From an uncultured Bacteroidaceae bacterium (GTDB lineage Bacteria > Bacteroidota > Bacteroidia > Bacteroidales > Bacteroidaceae), in the NCBI GenBank assembly GCA_904501945.1, contig CAJGCU010000006.1, forward strand, positions 1 through 37,132: a DNA stretch of 37,132 nucleotides. The letters run 5' to 3'. Position 1 is the stretch's first letter. Every line of letters begins with the position of its first letter. The notes under the pieces were generated by a model. That model did not search any database. It saw nothing but the letters and a program-made list of their open reading frames with translations, and was not told where the DNA came from. Below are positions 9,701 through 16,962 of this stretch, piece after piece. Position numbers and translations under genes: made by a program.

Positions 9701-9885
9701 GGATTGTCCTGAGGAGCCTGAGATTTCTCAGCGAGTTCCTTGCTTTCATAAGCAAAGAAATTTGCCGCATCCATTTTGCGATTAATCTCATTGACAGCAG
9801 GATCGCACCACACAGGAGTCTTTTGAGCCTGTGCAGCCATTGAGCCCATTGCCAAAACTGACATGATTAAATGTTTAATTTTCAT
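6733..9885 (-). CDS. lacZ: Exported family 2 glycoside hydrolase, beta-galactosidase type
   Basis: This 1050-residue LacZ-like enzyme hydrolyses terminal beta-galactosides. A signal peptide (MKIKHLIMSVLAMGSMAAQA) sends it across the inner membrane, unlike E. coli LacZ. The order of domains is jelly-roll sugar-binding (about 65-245), immunoglobulin-like (about 247-352), TIM barrel (about 353-640) and the C-terminal beta-gal small-chain region (about 750-1045, with GKGPHENYIDRN). The acid/base is Glu480 in VWSLGNEAGYG and the nucleophile Glu543 in IQCEYSHTMGNS. AVRTCHYPDDPRFYELCD is the conserved His motif. GH2 enzymes of this size may also be specific for other beta-galactosides, for example in pectin or mucin glycans. 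It starts 16 bp after an unrecognised small gene and probably shares its promoter. No Shine-Dalgarno is seen. Confidence 0.93.
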   Translation of the reverse strand: MKIKHLIMSVLAMGSMAAQAQKTPVWCDPAVNEINRKMDAANFFAYESKELAEKSQAPQDNPKARSSRYLSIEGKWKFNWVENANERPANFFALDYDDSNWGSMPVPGIWEMNGYGDAIYVNNQYAWRSDWVIDPPAVQDKNNHVGSYRRTFTIPADWKGDKIYMHIGSATSNITVYVNGKYVGYSEDSKVAAEFDITKFITPGKENLIAMQVMRWCDGSWNEDQDFWRLCGIARECYLYARPQAHIEDVFITPDLTNNYKDGKLNVKVTTANAKGKYLEIVLKDSEGRVECSQKEPLEKEYKEMNFEVDYPKKWTAETPNLYNLYVSLSDGFNVDNDELIECVPLRVGFRKVEIKNQQLLVNGQPVLIKGVNRHEIDPDGGYVVSVERMIQDIQVMKQLNVNAVRTCHYPDDPRFYELCDIYGIYMTAEANIESHGMGYGERSLSKDPRFHDMHIERQRHNIYVYKNHPSIIVWSLGNEAGYGKNFEDSYDFVKAYDPSRPCQYEQAGNWGKTDIYCPMYADYGHCERYCKEGNERPLIQCEYSHTMGNSAGGFKEYWDLVRKYPNYQGGYIWDYIDQGLRGTSKITGKQIWTYGGDYGRFPASDNNFNCNGVINPDRVPNPHAYEIQYFYQNIWATLVDAKIGKVEIYNENFFKSLDDVFMDYEILVDGKSINKGILPIADLNIKPHEKTSVGIEAVAKAVADAGNKGKEILLNVNFRLLYDTPLQKAGDVIAHNQFEVAPYTFPTVEAVTAQAEKPAVQLDDRAAYAVLSANGVEVTFDKRSGYVAYIDVDNVPMMTNDIQLTPDFWRAATDNDFGAGLQNRLGAWQHPRISRKAFDIKQDGVNYVVTAEYDIRQLEASVKLTYVMTPEGKLVVTQDLTVNPEAKEKPQLMRYGMQMRMPKEFSQIEYYGKGPHENYIDRNSGQNLGIWKQTVAEQFWGYVRPQENGTKTGVRYWTITNAEGKGLKFEGIQPLECQALNYTEDDLQPAREKRQYHSGDLIERPFTDLHIAARSMGVGCVNSWGAWPRPEYQMPYKDYTYTYIISPVK

Positions 9886-9901
9886 AGTTTAAGTGTTGTT
9901 T

Positions 9902-10363
9902 TTATAAAGTTTTGGTATAGTTTTTCCTACACAAAATGCACTTCTTAATTTCCTCACACACTTCCCTCGCCCACATCACATCATTTCCTGCATAAATCTG
10001 AATTTTTCTTTCGTTGCCATCCTTTATCGAGATAACAATATAATATGCATTAGCCACATAAGGCATTGCTGCATTATGGAACGTGACATCAACCACACTT
10101 TTTTTATCAACAGCCACGCCATCGTACACGAAGAACCCTTCATTGTCCATTCCTCCAGCATCATACACCAGCACAGCACCATTTGGCTCATTGCCTCTCG
10201 ATGCATCCACAACTACAACCACATCGGGATTGCCGTATTCATCCAGCACATCTCGCCATGCTTGTTCTTCTTCAGCACTCCTCGAAACAGAATTTTCATC
10301 TTTAATATCTCCAACAGGAGAAGCCGACAGAACAGACGCTGCCGACAAGAATACCTTTTTCAT
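9902..10363 (-). CDS. Unrecognised small protein upstream of lacZ
   Basis: I do not recognise this 153-residue protein. The frame is open up to 10471, but a well-formed promoter lies inside that extension (-7 box at 10414-10421), so the ATG at 10363 is the likely start. The N terminus (MKKVFLSAASVLSASPVGD) is only weakly like a signal peptide. A run of five Val and two GN/GG turns (NPDVVVVVDASRG, LVYDAGGMDNEG) suggests a small alpha/beta or all-beta fold. The tail is basic with a CxxC (CILCRK). The stop lies 16 bp before the lacZ start, so the two genes form a transcription unit. The role is unknown. Confidence 0.65.
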   Translation of the reverse strand: MKKVFLSAASVLSASPVGDIKDENSVSRSAEEEQAWRDVLDEYGNPDVVVVVDASRGNEPNGAVLVYDAGGMDNEGFFVYDGVAVDKKSVVDVTFHNAAMPYVANAYYIVISIKDGNERKIQIYAGNDVMWAREVCEEIKKCILCRKNYTKTL

Positions 10364-10413
10364 GTCCACATTCAAGGTTACGTCCAATATCGTTAGTAAA
10401 ATTTCTTCGTGTA

Positions 10414-10445
10414 CAAAGGTAGCACAAATTAAAGAGAAGAACAAA
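10414..10445 (-). promoter_or_regulatory. Promoter of the small gene-lacZ operon
   Basis: Read on the minus strand: TTTG (10445-10442), 20 bp, TACCTTTG (10421-10414). This is a perfect Bacteroidetes primary-sigma promoter. It lies about 50 bp before the ATG at 10363. Confidence 0.8.
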
Positions 10446-10569
10446 TAAATTTCTCTTTTTATGCTTTTCACTACCCTTCTGCTCCTATTCCCCTTTATTT
10501 AAGTTCCTCATTCGGCAAGCAATGCCATTTCGAGCCGACAAACAAGAGGTCATACAACATACTTTTTCC

Positions 10570-10661
10570 TTACCCTATGCGATGCGCTCTTCATCGCAAT
10601 TGTCTCAGGCGGTTCATCGTAATTACGATACGCTCTTCAACATAATGACGTTTGTTAGCAC
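10570..10661. repeat. Array B of degenerate 23-bp units
   Basis: Four units can be aligned at 570, 593, 616 and 639 (plus 10000). The best unit, 10616-10638, is ATCGTA-ATTACG followed by ATACGCTCTTC and contains the perfect 14-bp palindrome at 10616-10629. Its neighbours match in part: ATCGCA-ATT in the unit before, ATGACG in the unit after, and ATGCGCTCTTC as the tail of the first unit. The array lies between the divergent promoters of the lacZ operon and mutAB. I see nothing else certain in the rest of the gap 10446-10841. Confidence 0.6.
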
Positions 10662-10841
10662 AACAAAAATGGGCCTTTCACGACAACTCAACACAAGCAC
10701 GACAAGCATCCACACATAGCAAAAGCACGACTTGAGCATACAATCTCCGATTGAAAAATTGCGCAACAAACGTTACAGAGAGTGCATATCAATTGCAACG
10801 AGAGTGACAAAAGAGAAGTTTTTCACTTTTTTCCCTTTTCG

Positions 10842-10874
10842 TTTGCCGTATATAAATAAAAATGCGTATCTTTG
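10842..10874 (+). promoter_or_regulatory. Promoter of mutAB
   Basis: TTTG (10842-10845), 21 bp, TATCTTTG (10867-10874) fits the Bacteroidetes promoter consensus exactly. Transcription would start near 10880 and leave a leader of about 70 bases before mutA, too short for a cobalamin riboswitch. Confidence 0.85.
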
Positions 10875-10950
10875 TGTGTTTTTACACCCATGTGGGCATT
10901 TCCACATATTGATGATGTGCAAAACTTACAACAACTTTAATTAATATTTT

Positions 10951-12798
10951 ATGGCTAACATGAAAGAAAAACTCTTTTCTGAGTTTCAAGCGCCTACCAC
11001 TCAAGAATGGCTGGACAAGATTCAGGTAGACCTGAAGGGTGCTGACTTCCAGAAAAGAATGGTTTGGAAAACCAACGAAGGCTTTGACGTACAGCCTTTC
11101 TATCGCCGCGAGGATCTTGCCGACCTCAAGGCTGTAAATTCTCTGCCTGGAGAATTTCCTTTTGTACGCGGAAACAAGACTGACAACAACCTCTGGTTTG
11201 TACGTCAGGAAATCAACGTAGAATGTCCAAAAGCGGCCAACGAGAAGGCACTCGACATTCTGAACAAGGGAGTTGATTCTATCGGCTTCAAGGTTCCAGG
11301 AAAGAGCATCAGCAAGGAGTTCGTCGCAGAACTGCTGGAGGGCATCATGCCTCAGTATGTGGAGCTGAACTTCAGCACATGCCAGCGCCATTGCGTAGAA
11401 CTCGCCAAGGTTCTTGTTGAGTATTTCAAAGAGAAGAACTATCCATTGGCAGACCTGAAGGGCTCTATCAACTTCGACCCAATCGCCAAGATTCTCTGCA
11501 AGGGCACCGACACATCGGCACTCATCGCAGAAGGAAAGGCTCTCATCGAGGCTCTGGCTGAACTGCCAGGATACAAGTGCATCAGCGTCAACTCTGTTGC
11601 CTTGAACAATGCAGGCGCATACATCTATCAGGAACTCGGCTATGCATTGGCATGGGGCGCAGAATACCTCAACATGCTCACAGAGGCTGGCGTTGACGCT
11701 ACAGCAGCAGCAAAGCGCATCAAGTTCAACATGGGCGTTTCAGACAACTACTTCATGGAAATTGCAAAATTCCGTGCAGCACGTATGCTCTGGGCACAGA
11801 TTGTGAAGCAGTATGAGCCAAAGTGCGATTGCGCTTGCAAGATGCACGTTTGCGCCTTCACTTCAGAATACAACCAAACTATTTTTGACTCATACGTAAA
11901 CTTGCTCCGTTCACAGACAGAAGCAATGTCAGCAGCTCTTGCCAACGTAGATTCAATCGTGGTAACACCATTCGACAAGCCATACGAAGTTCCAACAGAA
12001 TTTGCTGAGCGCATTGCTCGCAACCAGCAGCTGCTGCTGAAGGAAGAGGCACATTTCGACAAGCTGGTCGATGTTGCAGGTGGCTCTTACACTATCGAGC
12101 ATCTGACAGACGCCATCGCAAAAGAAGGCTGGAAACTCTTCCTCGCCGTAGAAAATGCAAGCGGATTCCTCGCAGAAGTGCTCAACGGCAATATCCAGAA
12201 CGCTGTAAATGCATCAAACGATAAGCGTCATGCAGATGCAGCCAAGCGCAAGGAATTCATCCTCGGCACTAACCAGTTCCCTAACTTCACAGAAGTTTCA
12301 GAGGGCAAGGAACCTGTACAGTGTGCTTGCGCTTGCGGACCTAAGGGAGAAATCGCTACACTCAACAAGGCTCGCCTGGCTTCAGAATTCGAATCACTCC
12401 GTCTTTCAACAGAGAAGGCAGGAAAGCAGCCAGTAGCATTCATGCTCACTATCGGCAACCTCGCTATGCGCCAGGCTCGTGCACAGTTCTCTTGCAACTT
12501 CCTCGCTGCTGCTGGATACAAGGTGGTTGACAACCTTGGATTCAAGACCGTAGAAGAAGGTGTTGACGCTGCAATGGCTGCAGGTGCAGACATCGTAGTC
12601 ATCTGCTCTTCTGACGACGAATACGCAGAGTACGCTATCCCAGCATTCCAGTATCTGAATGGCCGTGCCATGTACGTGGTTGCAGGTGCACCCGCATGTG
12701 CTGAGGACCTCAAGGCTGCTGGCATCGAGAACTTCATCAACGTTAAGTCAAACCAGCTCGAAACGCTCAAGGCGTACAATGCTAAACTCGGTATCTGA
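10951..12798 (+). CDS. mutA: Methylmalonyl-CoA mutase, small (beta) subunit
   Basis: MutA (615 residues) is the non-catalytic partner of MutB. Together they interconvert succinyl-CoA and (R)-methylmalonyl-CoA with adenosylcobalamin, the route to propionate in this group. The mutase barrel fills about residues 1-450. A cobalamin-domain fold fills about 485-615 but lacks the DxHxxG cobalt-binding motif: the aligned segment reads IGNLAMRQARAQFSCNF. This loss is normal for the small subunit. It ends in TGA two bases before the mutB start, so the pair is tightly coupled. The promoter at 10842-10874 serves both genes. Confidence 0.95.
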   Translation: MANMKEKLFSEFQAPTTQEWLDKIQVDLKGADFQKRMVWKTNEGFDVQPFYRREDLADLKAVNSLPGEFPFVRGNKTDNNLWFVRQEINVECPKAANEKALDILNKGVDSIGFKVPGKSISKEFVAELLEGIMPQYVELNFSTCQRHCVELAKVLVEYFKEKNYPLADLKGSINFDPIAKILCKGTDTSALIAEGKALIEALAELPGYKCISVNSVALNNAGAYIYQELGYALAWGAEYLNMLTEAGVDATAAAKRIKFNMGVSDNYFMEIAKFRAARMLWAQIVKQYEPKCDCACKMHVCAFTSEYNQTIFDSYVNLLRSQTEAMSAALANVDSIVVTPFDKPYEVPTEFAERIARNQQLLLKEEAHFDKLVDVAGGSYTIEHLTDAIAKEGWKLFLAVENASGFLAEVLNGNIQNAVNASNDKRHADAAKRKEFILGTNQFPNFTEVSEGKEPVQCACACGPKGEIATLNKARLASEFESLRLSTEKAGKQPVAFMLTIGNLAMRQARAQFSCNFLAAAGYKVVDNLGFKTVEEGVDAAMAAGADIVVICSSDDEYAEYAIPAFQYLNGRAMYVVAGAPACAEDLKAAGIENFINVKSNQLETLKAYNAKLGI

Positions 12799-12800
12799 TT

Positions 12801-14966
12801 ATGGCAAGAAAAGATTTTAACAACATAGACATTTATGCTGGCATTCAGGAAAAGAATGGTCAGCAGTGGCAGAAAGAGAATGGCATCAGCGCAAACTGGA
12901 GAACTCCTGAGCAGATTGACATTCAGCCAGTATATACAAAAGAAGACCTCGAAGGCATGGAACACCTTGACTTTGCAGCAGGTATTCCTCCTTACCTCCG
13001 CGGTCCTTACTCAATGATGTACCCTTTCCGTCCTTGGACTATCCGCCAGTACGCAGGTTTCTCAACAGCTGAAGAATCTAACGCATTCTATCGCCGTAAC
13101 CTCGCATCTGGACAGAAGGGACTTTCTGTAGCATTCGACCTCCCTACTCACCGTGGTTACGACCCAGACAATGAACGTGTAGTTGGCGACGTTGGTAAAG
13201 CTGGTGTTTCTATCTGCTCCCTCGAGAACATGAAGACCCTCTTCGCAGGCATTCCATTGAACAAGATGTCTGTTTCCATGACAATGAATGGCGGCGTACT
13301 TCCTGTACTCGCATTCTACATCAACGCAGGTCTTGAGCAGGGCGCTCAGCTGGAAGAGATGGCAGGTACTATCCAGAACGACATCCTGAAGGAGTTCATG
13401 GTGCGCAACACTTACATCTACCCACCAGCATTCTCAATGAAGATTATCGCTGACATCTTCGAGTTCACTTCACAAAAGATGCCTAAGTTCAACTCTATCT
13501 CTATTTCAGGTTACCACATGCAGGAAGCAGGTGCAACAGCCGACATCGAGTTGGCATACACACTTGCCGACGGTATGGATTACCTCCGCACAGGTGTAGA
13601 TGCAGGTATCGACGTGGACGCATTTGCCCCACGCCTCTCATTCTTCTGGGCAATCGGCATGAACCACTTCATGGAAATTGCCAAGATGCGTGCAGGCCGT
13701 CTGCTGTGGGCCAAGATTGTGAAGAGCTTTGGCGCAAAGAATCCAAAGTCACTCGCACTCCGCACTCACTCTCAGACATCAGGCTGGTCACTCACAGAGC
13801 AAGACCCATTCAATAACGTAGGTCGTACTTGTATCGAGGCTATGGCAGCCGTACTTGGTCACACTCAGTCACTCCATACCAACGCACTCGACGAGGCTAT
13901 CGCTCTGCCAACAGACTTCTCTGCTCGTATCGCTCGTAACACTCAGATCTACATCCAGAACGAAACCAAGGTGTGCAAGCAGATTGACCCATGGGCAGGT
14001 TCTTACTATGTAGAGACACTCACTAACGAGCTCGTTCAGAAGGCTTGGGAGCACATTCAGGAAATCGAGAAACTCGGCGGTATGGCAAAGGCAATCGAGA
14101 CAGGCCTGCCAAAGATGCGTATCGAGGAAGCAGCAGCACGTACTCAAGCACGCATCGACTCTGGAACTCAGACCATCGTCGGCACTAACAAGTATCGCCT
14201 TGACCACGAAGATCCACTTGACATCCTTGAAATCGACAACACAGCAGTTCGTCTCCAGCAGGAAGCTGCACTCAAGGAACTCAAAGCAAATCGCGACGAA
14301 GCTGCATGCAAAGCTGCACTCGCAGAAATCACCAAGTGCGTTCAGGAATTCCAGGATGGAAAGAAGAGCGAGAACAACCTCCTCGACCTCGCTGTCAAAG
14401 CAGCAGGCCTGCGTTGTACGCTTGGAGAAATCTCAGACGCTTGCGAAGCTGTCGTAGGCCGTTACAAAGCTATCATCAGAACAATTAGCAACGTGTATAG
14501 TTCAGAATCAAAGAGCGACAAAGCTTTCGAAGAAGCTTGCGCCGCAACAGAGAAATTCGCTCAGGCAAATGGTCGTCGCCCACGCATCATGATTGCGAAA
14601 ATGGGACAGGACGGACACGATCGCGGAGCCAAAGTTTGCGCTACGGGCTATGCTGACTGCGGTATGGACGTAGACATGGGTCCTCTCTTCCAGACACCTG
14701 CAGAAGCAGCTCGTCAGGCAGTAGAGAACGACGTAGACGTACTCGGCGTTTCTTCTCTCGCAGCAGGTCACAAGACTCTTATTCCACAGGTTATCGAAGA
14801 GTTGAAGAAGCTTGGCCGTGAAGACATCCTCATCACAGCCGGTGGTGTTATCCCTGCTCAGGATTACGACTTCCTCTACAAGGCAGGTGTAGCAGCCATC
14901 TTCGGTCCTGGTACTTCTGTTGCTTATTCTTGCCGCGAAGTAATGAAGATTCTCAACGAAGAATAA
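12801..14966 (+). CDS. mutB: Methylmalonyl-CoA mutase, large (alpha) subunit
   Basis: MutB (721 residues) is the catalytic subunit of the adenosylcobalamin enzyme. Tyr84 in RQYAGFSTAEESN and His239 in ISGYHMQEAGA correspond to the active-site Tyr89 and His244 of the Propionibacterium enzyme. The C-terminal Rossmann domain (about 590-721) carries GQDGHDRGAKV, with the cobalt ligand His606, and later SSLAAGHKTL and GGVIPAQDY. No stop or gap interrupts it. Two hairpins follow at 14987 and 15098. No meaB/argK chaperone gene is seen next to it. Confidence 0.97.
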   Translation: MARKDFNNIDIYAGIQEKNGQQWQKENGISANWRTPEQIDIQPVYTKEDLEGMEHLDFAAGIPPYLRGPYSMMYPFRPWTIRQYAGFSTAEESNAFYRRNLASGQKGLSVAFDLPTHRGYDPDNERVVGDVGKAGVSICSLENMKTLFAGIPLNKMSVSMTMNGGVLPVLAFYINAGLEQGAQLEEMAGTIQNDILKEFMVRNTYIYPPAFSMKIIADIFEFTSQKMPKFNSISISGYHMQEAGATADIELAYTLADGMDYLRTGVDAGIDVDAFAPRLSFFWAIGMNHFMEIAKMRAGRLLWAKIVKSFGAKNPKSLALRTHSQTSGWSLTEQDPFNNVGRTCIEAMAAVLGHTQSLHTNALDEAIALPTDFSARIARNTQIYIQNETKVCKQIDPWAGSYYVETLTNELVQKAWEHIQEIEKLGGMAKAIETGLPKMRIEEAAARTQARIDSGTQTIVGTNKYRLDHEDPLDILEIDNTAVRLQQEAALKELKANRDEAACKAALAEITKCVQEFQDGKKSENNLLDLAVKAAGLRCTLGEISDACEAVVGRYKAIIRTISNVYSSESKSDKAFEEACAATEKFAQANGRRPRIMIAKMGQDGHDRGAKVCATGYADCGMDVDMGPLFQTPAEAARQAVENDVDVLGVSSLAAGHKTLIPQVIEELKKLGREDILITAGGVIPAQDYDFLYKAGVAAIFGPGTSVAYSCREVMKILNEE

Positions 14967-14986
14967 TTCATACATTATTTATATAG

Positions 14987-15021
14987 AGAGGGCTGTGCTA
15001 TATTGAAGTGCAGCCCTCTTT
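14987..15021 (+). terminator. Terminator after mutB
   Basis: A 9-bp stem (AGAGGGCTG with CAGCCCTCT) with a 15-nt loop, followed by TT, lies 20 bp after the mutB stop. The T tract is weak. Confidence 0.65.
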
Positions 15022-15097
15022 GCGTTATGCTCAATCCCCCACCCTAAAAAAAACACTTTAACCCCTATAAAATCGATATGCCCCACATCGATGAAAC

Positions 15098-15140
15098 GGA
15101 GTGCCCCACATCGACGCATCGATGTGGGGCACTCCTTTTT
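15098..15140 (+). terminator. Strong second terminator between mutB and the DUF3078 gene
   Basis: A 17-bp perfect stem (15098-15114 with 15119-15135) closes a 4-nt loop and is followed by TTTTT. A second direct copy of TGCCCCACATCGA lies just upstream at 15079-15091, so the right arm can pair with either copy. The hairpin sits between two convergent genes and may serve both. Confidence 0.8.
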
Positions 15141-15181
15141 ACAACCAAATTGCGGCTCAGACTTCCGCTATTGATTCTCCA

Positions 15182-16540
15182 TCAGAATCCATAGTTAAGT
15201 CCCAGCTTGAAATACTCCTTAAACTGAAAATATCCCAATGTGCTGTCATAGTAACGTTTATCTCGGTTGTCATCAAAACGCCAAATGGTATATACTTCAC
15301 ATGAAATATATTTGTTGAACTGGAAATTAAAGACATTCTCCCATTCCGATTCCACATATTCATGAGTTGTGAAGAAATAGAAACGGGACTTCCACGTGAG
15401 ATTTTTCACAATTGTCAGTTTGGTGTTTACTTCCACCTTAGAACCGAAGTCTTGCTGGAAATCTTTCCCCCGCATATTATAGGAATTATGTATCGTCTCC
15501 TCATCATCTCCTATGTAACGAATTTTGTAAGTAAGAGGGAGAATGGCTGCAGAAAAAGTATTACCATTTTTCAGAGAAGGTTTAAAGTCAACACCTAGAG
15601 AAACAAACACATCTAATGGCGATAAGAAATTAGAGAACGTACGTCGGTCATTGCTTCTGTAGCTTGGTAAAAACTGAGTGGTAGCTTCCGTAGACAATGT
15701 ATAATTCCAATTTTTGATAGCCCGAATGCCCAATTTAGAGAACAAACGAATTTTATCATTATTGGTCAAAAATCGGTGAATAGAATCAGAAGAGGCTGTA
15801 ACGAATCCCAAACGCATATCCAATAAATTTTCCCAAGTAATGCCTTTTTGATTGTTGTAATTGGCATTAAGTGTCAATTGTGTGAAAAGGTCCACATTAT
15901 TATTTCCTCCACGCCACCATTTCTCAGACACATAATTTTGCAAAAATTGAAATTTGAATTGTCCTGTTGTTGTCCAAAAATTAGGTTTTTCTATCTGTAT
16001 CTCCACCTCCACGTCATCCACAATCTCTGCAACATCCTTGATTTCTGTAGTTTTCTGATAAATAGCCTCTAAATCATCAGGCTTAGCATTTACAACAGGC
16101 TCCGATGTAACCAAATCTTCAGATTCAACCTGTGAATCATAATATCGGAAAGCAGAAGGATTATTCACATAAGCATTCAACAAAGCCTCATCGATTCCAG
16201 AATTCAAAACACTCCTATAATCCATCAATTCAGACGTTTCCACACCTGAAGAAGCACCAGGGAGCGCATAATCAACCCCTAAATTTTCTTTTAATGCAGA
16301 ACTGTAATATATACCAGGCCCTATCAACTTAAACATATATGGCGACATCGTCACTTCGGACACATCCATAGTCGTATTTTCCTTTTTTGCAGCATCCCAA
16401 GACAATCTATTTTTATACTTTTTCAACACATCAGAAGCCTCCTGGCTATATAACTCTAGGCTATCTCTATGCTGTGCTTGAACAGATAAAAAACAAATAT
16501 TAAATAAGATAAAAAACAAATAACATGCACGTTTAATCAT
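15182..16540 (-). CDS. DUF3078 outer-membrane protein
   Basis: The 452-residue protein has a signal peptide (ends SVQAQ at residue 23). A polar, acidic N-terminal half follows, then a C-terminal beta-barrel-like region from about residue 190 with alternating aromatic strands. It ends in FKLGLNYGF, a typical outer-membrane C terminus with terminal Phe. FLQNYVSEKWWRGGNNNVDL and WENLLDMRLGF match the DUF3078 family of Bacteroidetes. The function of that family is unknown. It is monocistronic: the divergent gene on the right encodes a ribosomal-type protein, and a terminator lies on the left. A TAAATTTG box lies in its upstream region, without a clear TTTG partner. Confidence 0.85.
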   Translation of the reverse strand: MIKRACYLFFILFNICFLSVQAQHRDSLELYSQEASDVLKKYKNRLSWDAAKKENTTMDVSEVTMSPYMFKLIGPGIYYSSALKENLGVDYALPGASSGVETSELMDYRSVLNSGIDEALLNAYVNNPSAFRYYDSQVESEDLVTSEPVVNAKPDDLEAIYQKTTEIKDVAEIVDDVEVEIQIEKPNFWTTTGQFKFQFLQNYVSEKWWRGGNNNVDLFTQLTLNANYNNQKGITWENLLDMRLGFVTASSDSIHRFLTNNDKIRLFSKLGIRAIKNWNYTLSTEATTQFLPSYRSNDRRTFSNFLSPLDVFVSLGVDFKPSLKNGNTFSAAILPLTYKIRYIGDDEETIHNSYNMRGKDFQQDFGSKVEVNTKLTIVKNLTWKSRFYFFTTHEYVESEWENVFNFQFNKYISCEVYTIWRFDDNRDKRYYDSTLGYFQFKEYFKLGLNYGF

Positions 16541-16621
16541 AAAATCCTCAACTATTTTTTTGCAAATTTAGGTGTTTTTGATGATTATTCATAACAATGC
16601 AGATATTTTCACAGATAAAAA

Positions 16622-16653
16622 TTTCCTATTTACAAGAAAAAGAACTAAATTTG
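16622..16653 (+). promoter_or_regulatory. Promoter of the COX24-like gene and RNase E/G
   Basis: TTTC (16622-16625), 20 bp, TAAATTTG (16646-16653) matches the Bacteroidetes promoter with one mismatch in the -33 box. The leader to the ATG at 16738 would be about 78 bases. Confidence 0.65.
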
Positions 16654-16737
16654 CACTCCGAATGAGTGTACAACATACATTCATTCATCAAAAAGAAACA
16701 ACAAACTAAATTATAAACAACTAAATTTTCAACAACT

Positions 16738-16827
16738 ATGCCAAACGGTAAGAAGAAGAAAAGACACAAGATCTCTACTCACAAACGTAAGAAGAGACTG
16801 AGAAAGAATCGCCATAAGAACAAGTAA
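16738..16827 (+). CDS. AURKAIP1/COX24-domain small ribosomal-type protein
   Basis: This gene encodes only 29 residues (MPNGKKKKRH... ending KNRHKNK), of which more than half are Lys or Arg. Its KRHKISTHKRKKRLRKNRHK core matches the AURKAIP1/COX24 C-terminal domain. That domain occurs in the mitochondrial small-subunit protein mS38 and in tiny bacterial ribosomal proteins. A role as a ribosomal protein is therefore known for the family and inferred here. The position directly before RNase E/G is conserved in Bacteroidetes, as far as I recall. A 12-bp hairpin with a T tract (16866-16925) separates the two genes. Confidence 0.88.
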   Translation: MPNGKKKKRHKISTHKRKKRLRKNRHKNK

Positions 16828-16865
16828 AGTTGAGAAACTTCACTCCGCCTTATGGACGGCAGAAT

Positions 16866-16925
16866 AAAGAGCATACCCTATCTGAGAGTCCCTGCTAAAG
16901 GATGTCTACAAAGGTGTGCTCTTTT
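16866..16925 (+). terminator. Terminator or attenuator between the COX24-like gene and RNase E/G
   Basis: AAAGAGCATACC (16866-16877) pairs with GGTGTGCTCTTT (16913-16924) with one G-U pair and is followed by further T residues. The 35-nt loop is large. The structure lies 38 bp after the small gene and 38 bp before rng, so it should lower read-through into rng and may allow regulation. Confidence 0.65.
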
Positions 16926-16962
16926 TCTGTATAAACAAACTTAAACATAAAGGTAAGCAAGA

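Noticed and set aside
10875..10950. Cobalamin riboswitch before mutA
   Set aside because: The leader is about 70 bases and shows no B12-box or long fold; the RNA class needs about 200 bases.
12228..12965. 245-codon minus-strand frame over mutA and mutB
   Set aside because: It crosses two certain genes and is an effect of their biased codon use.
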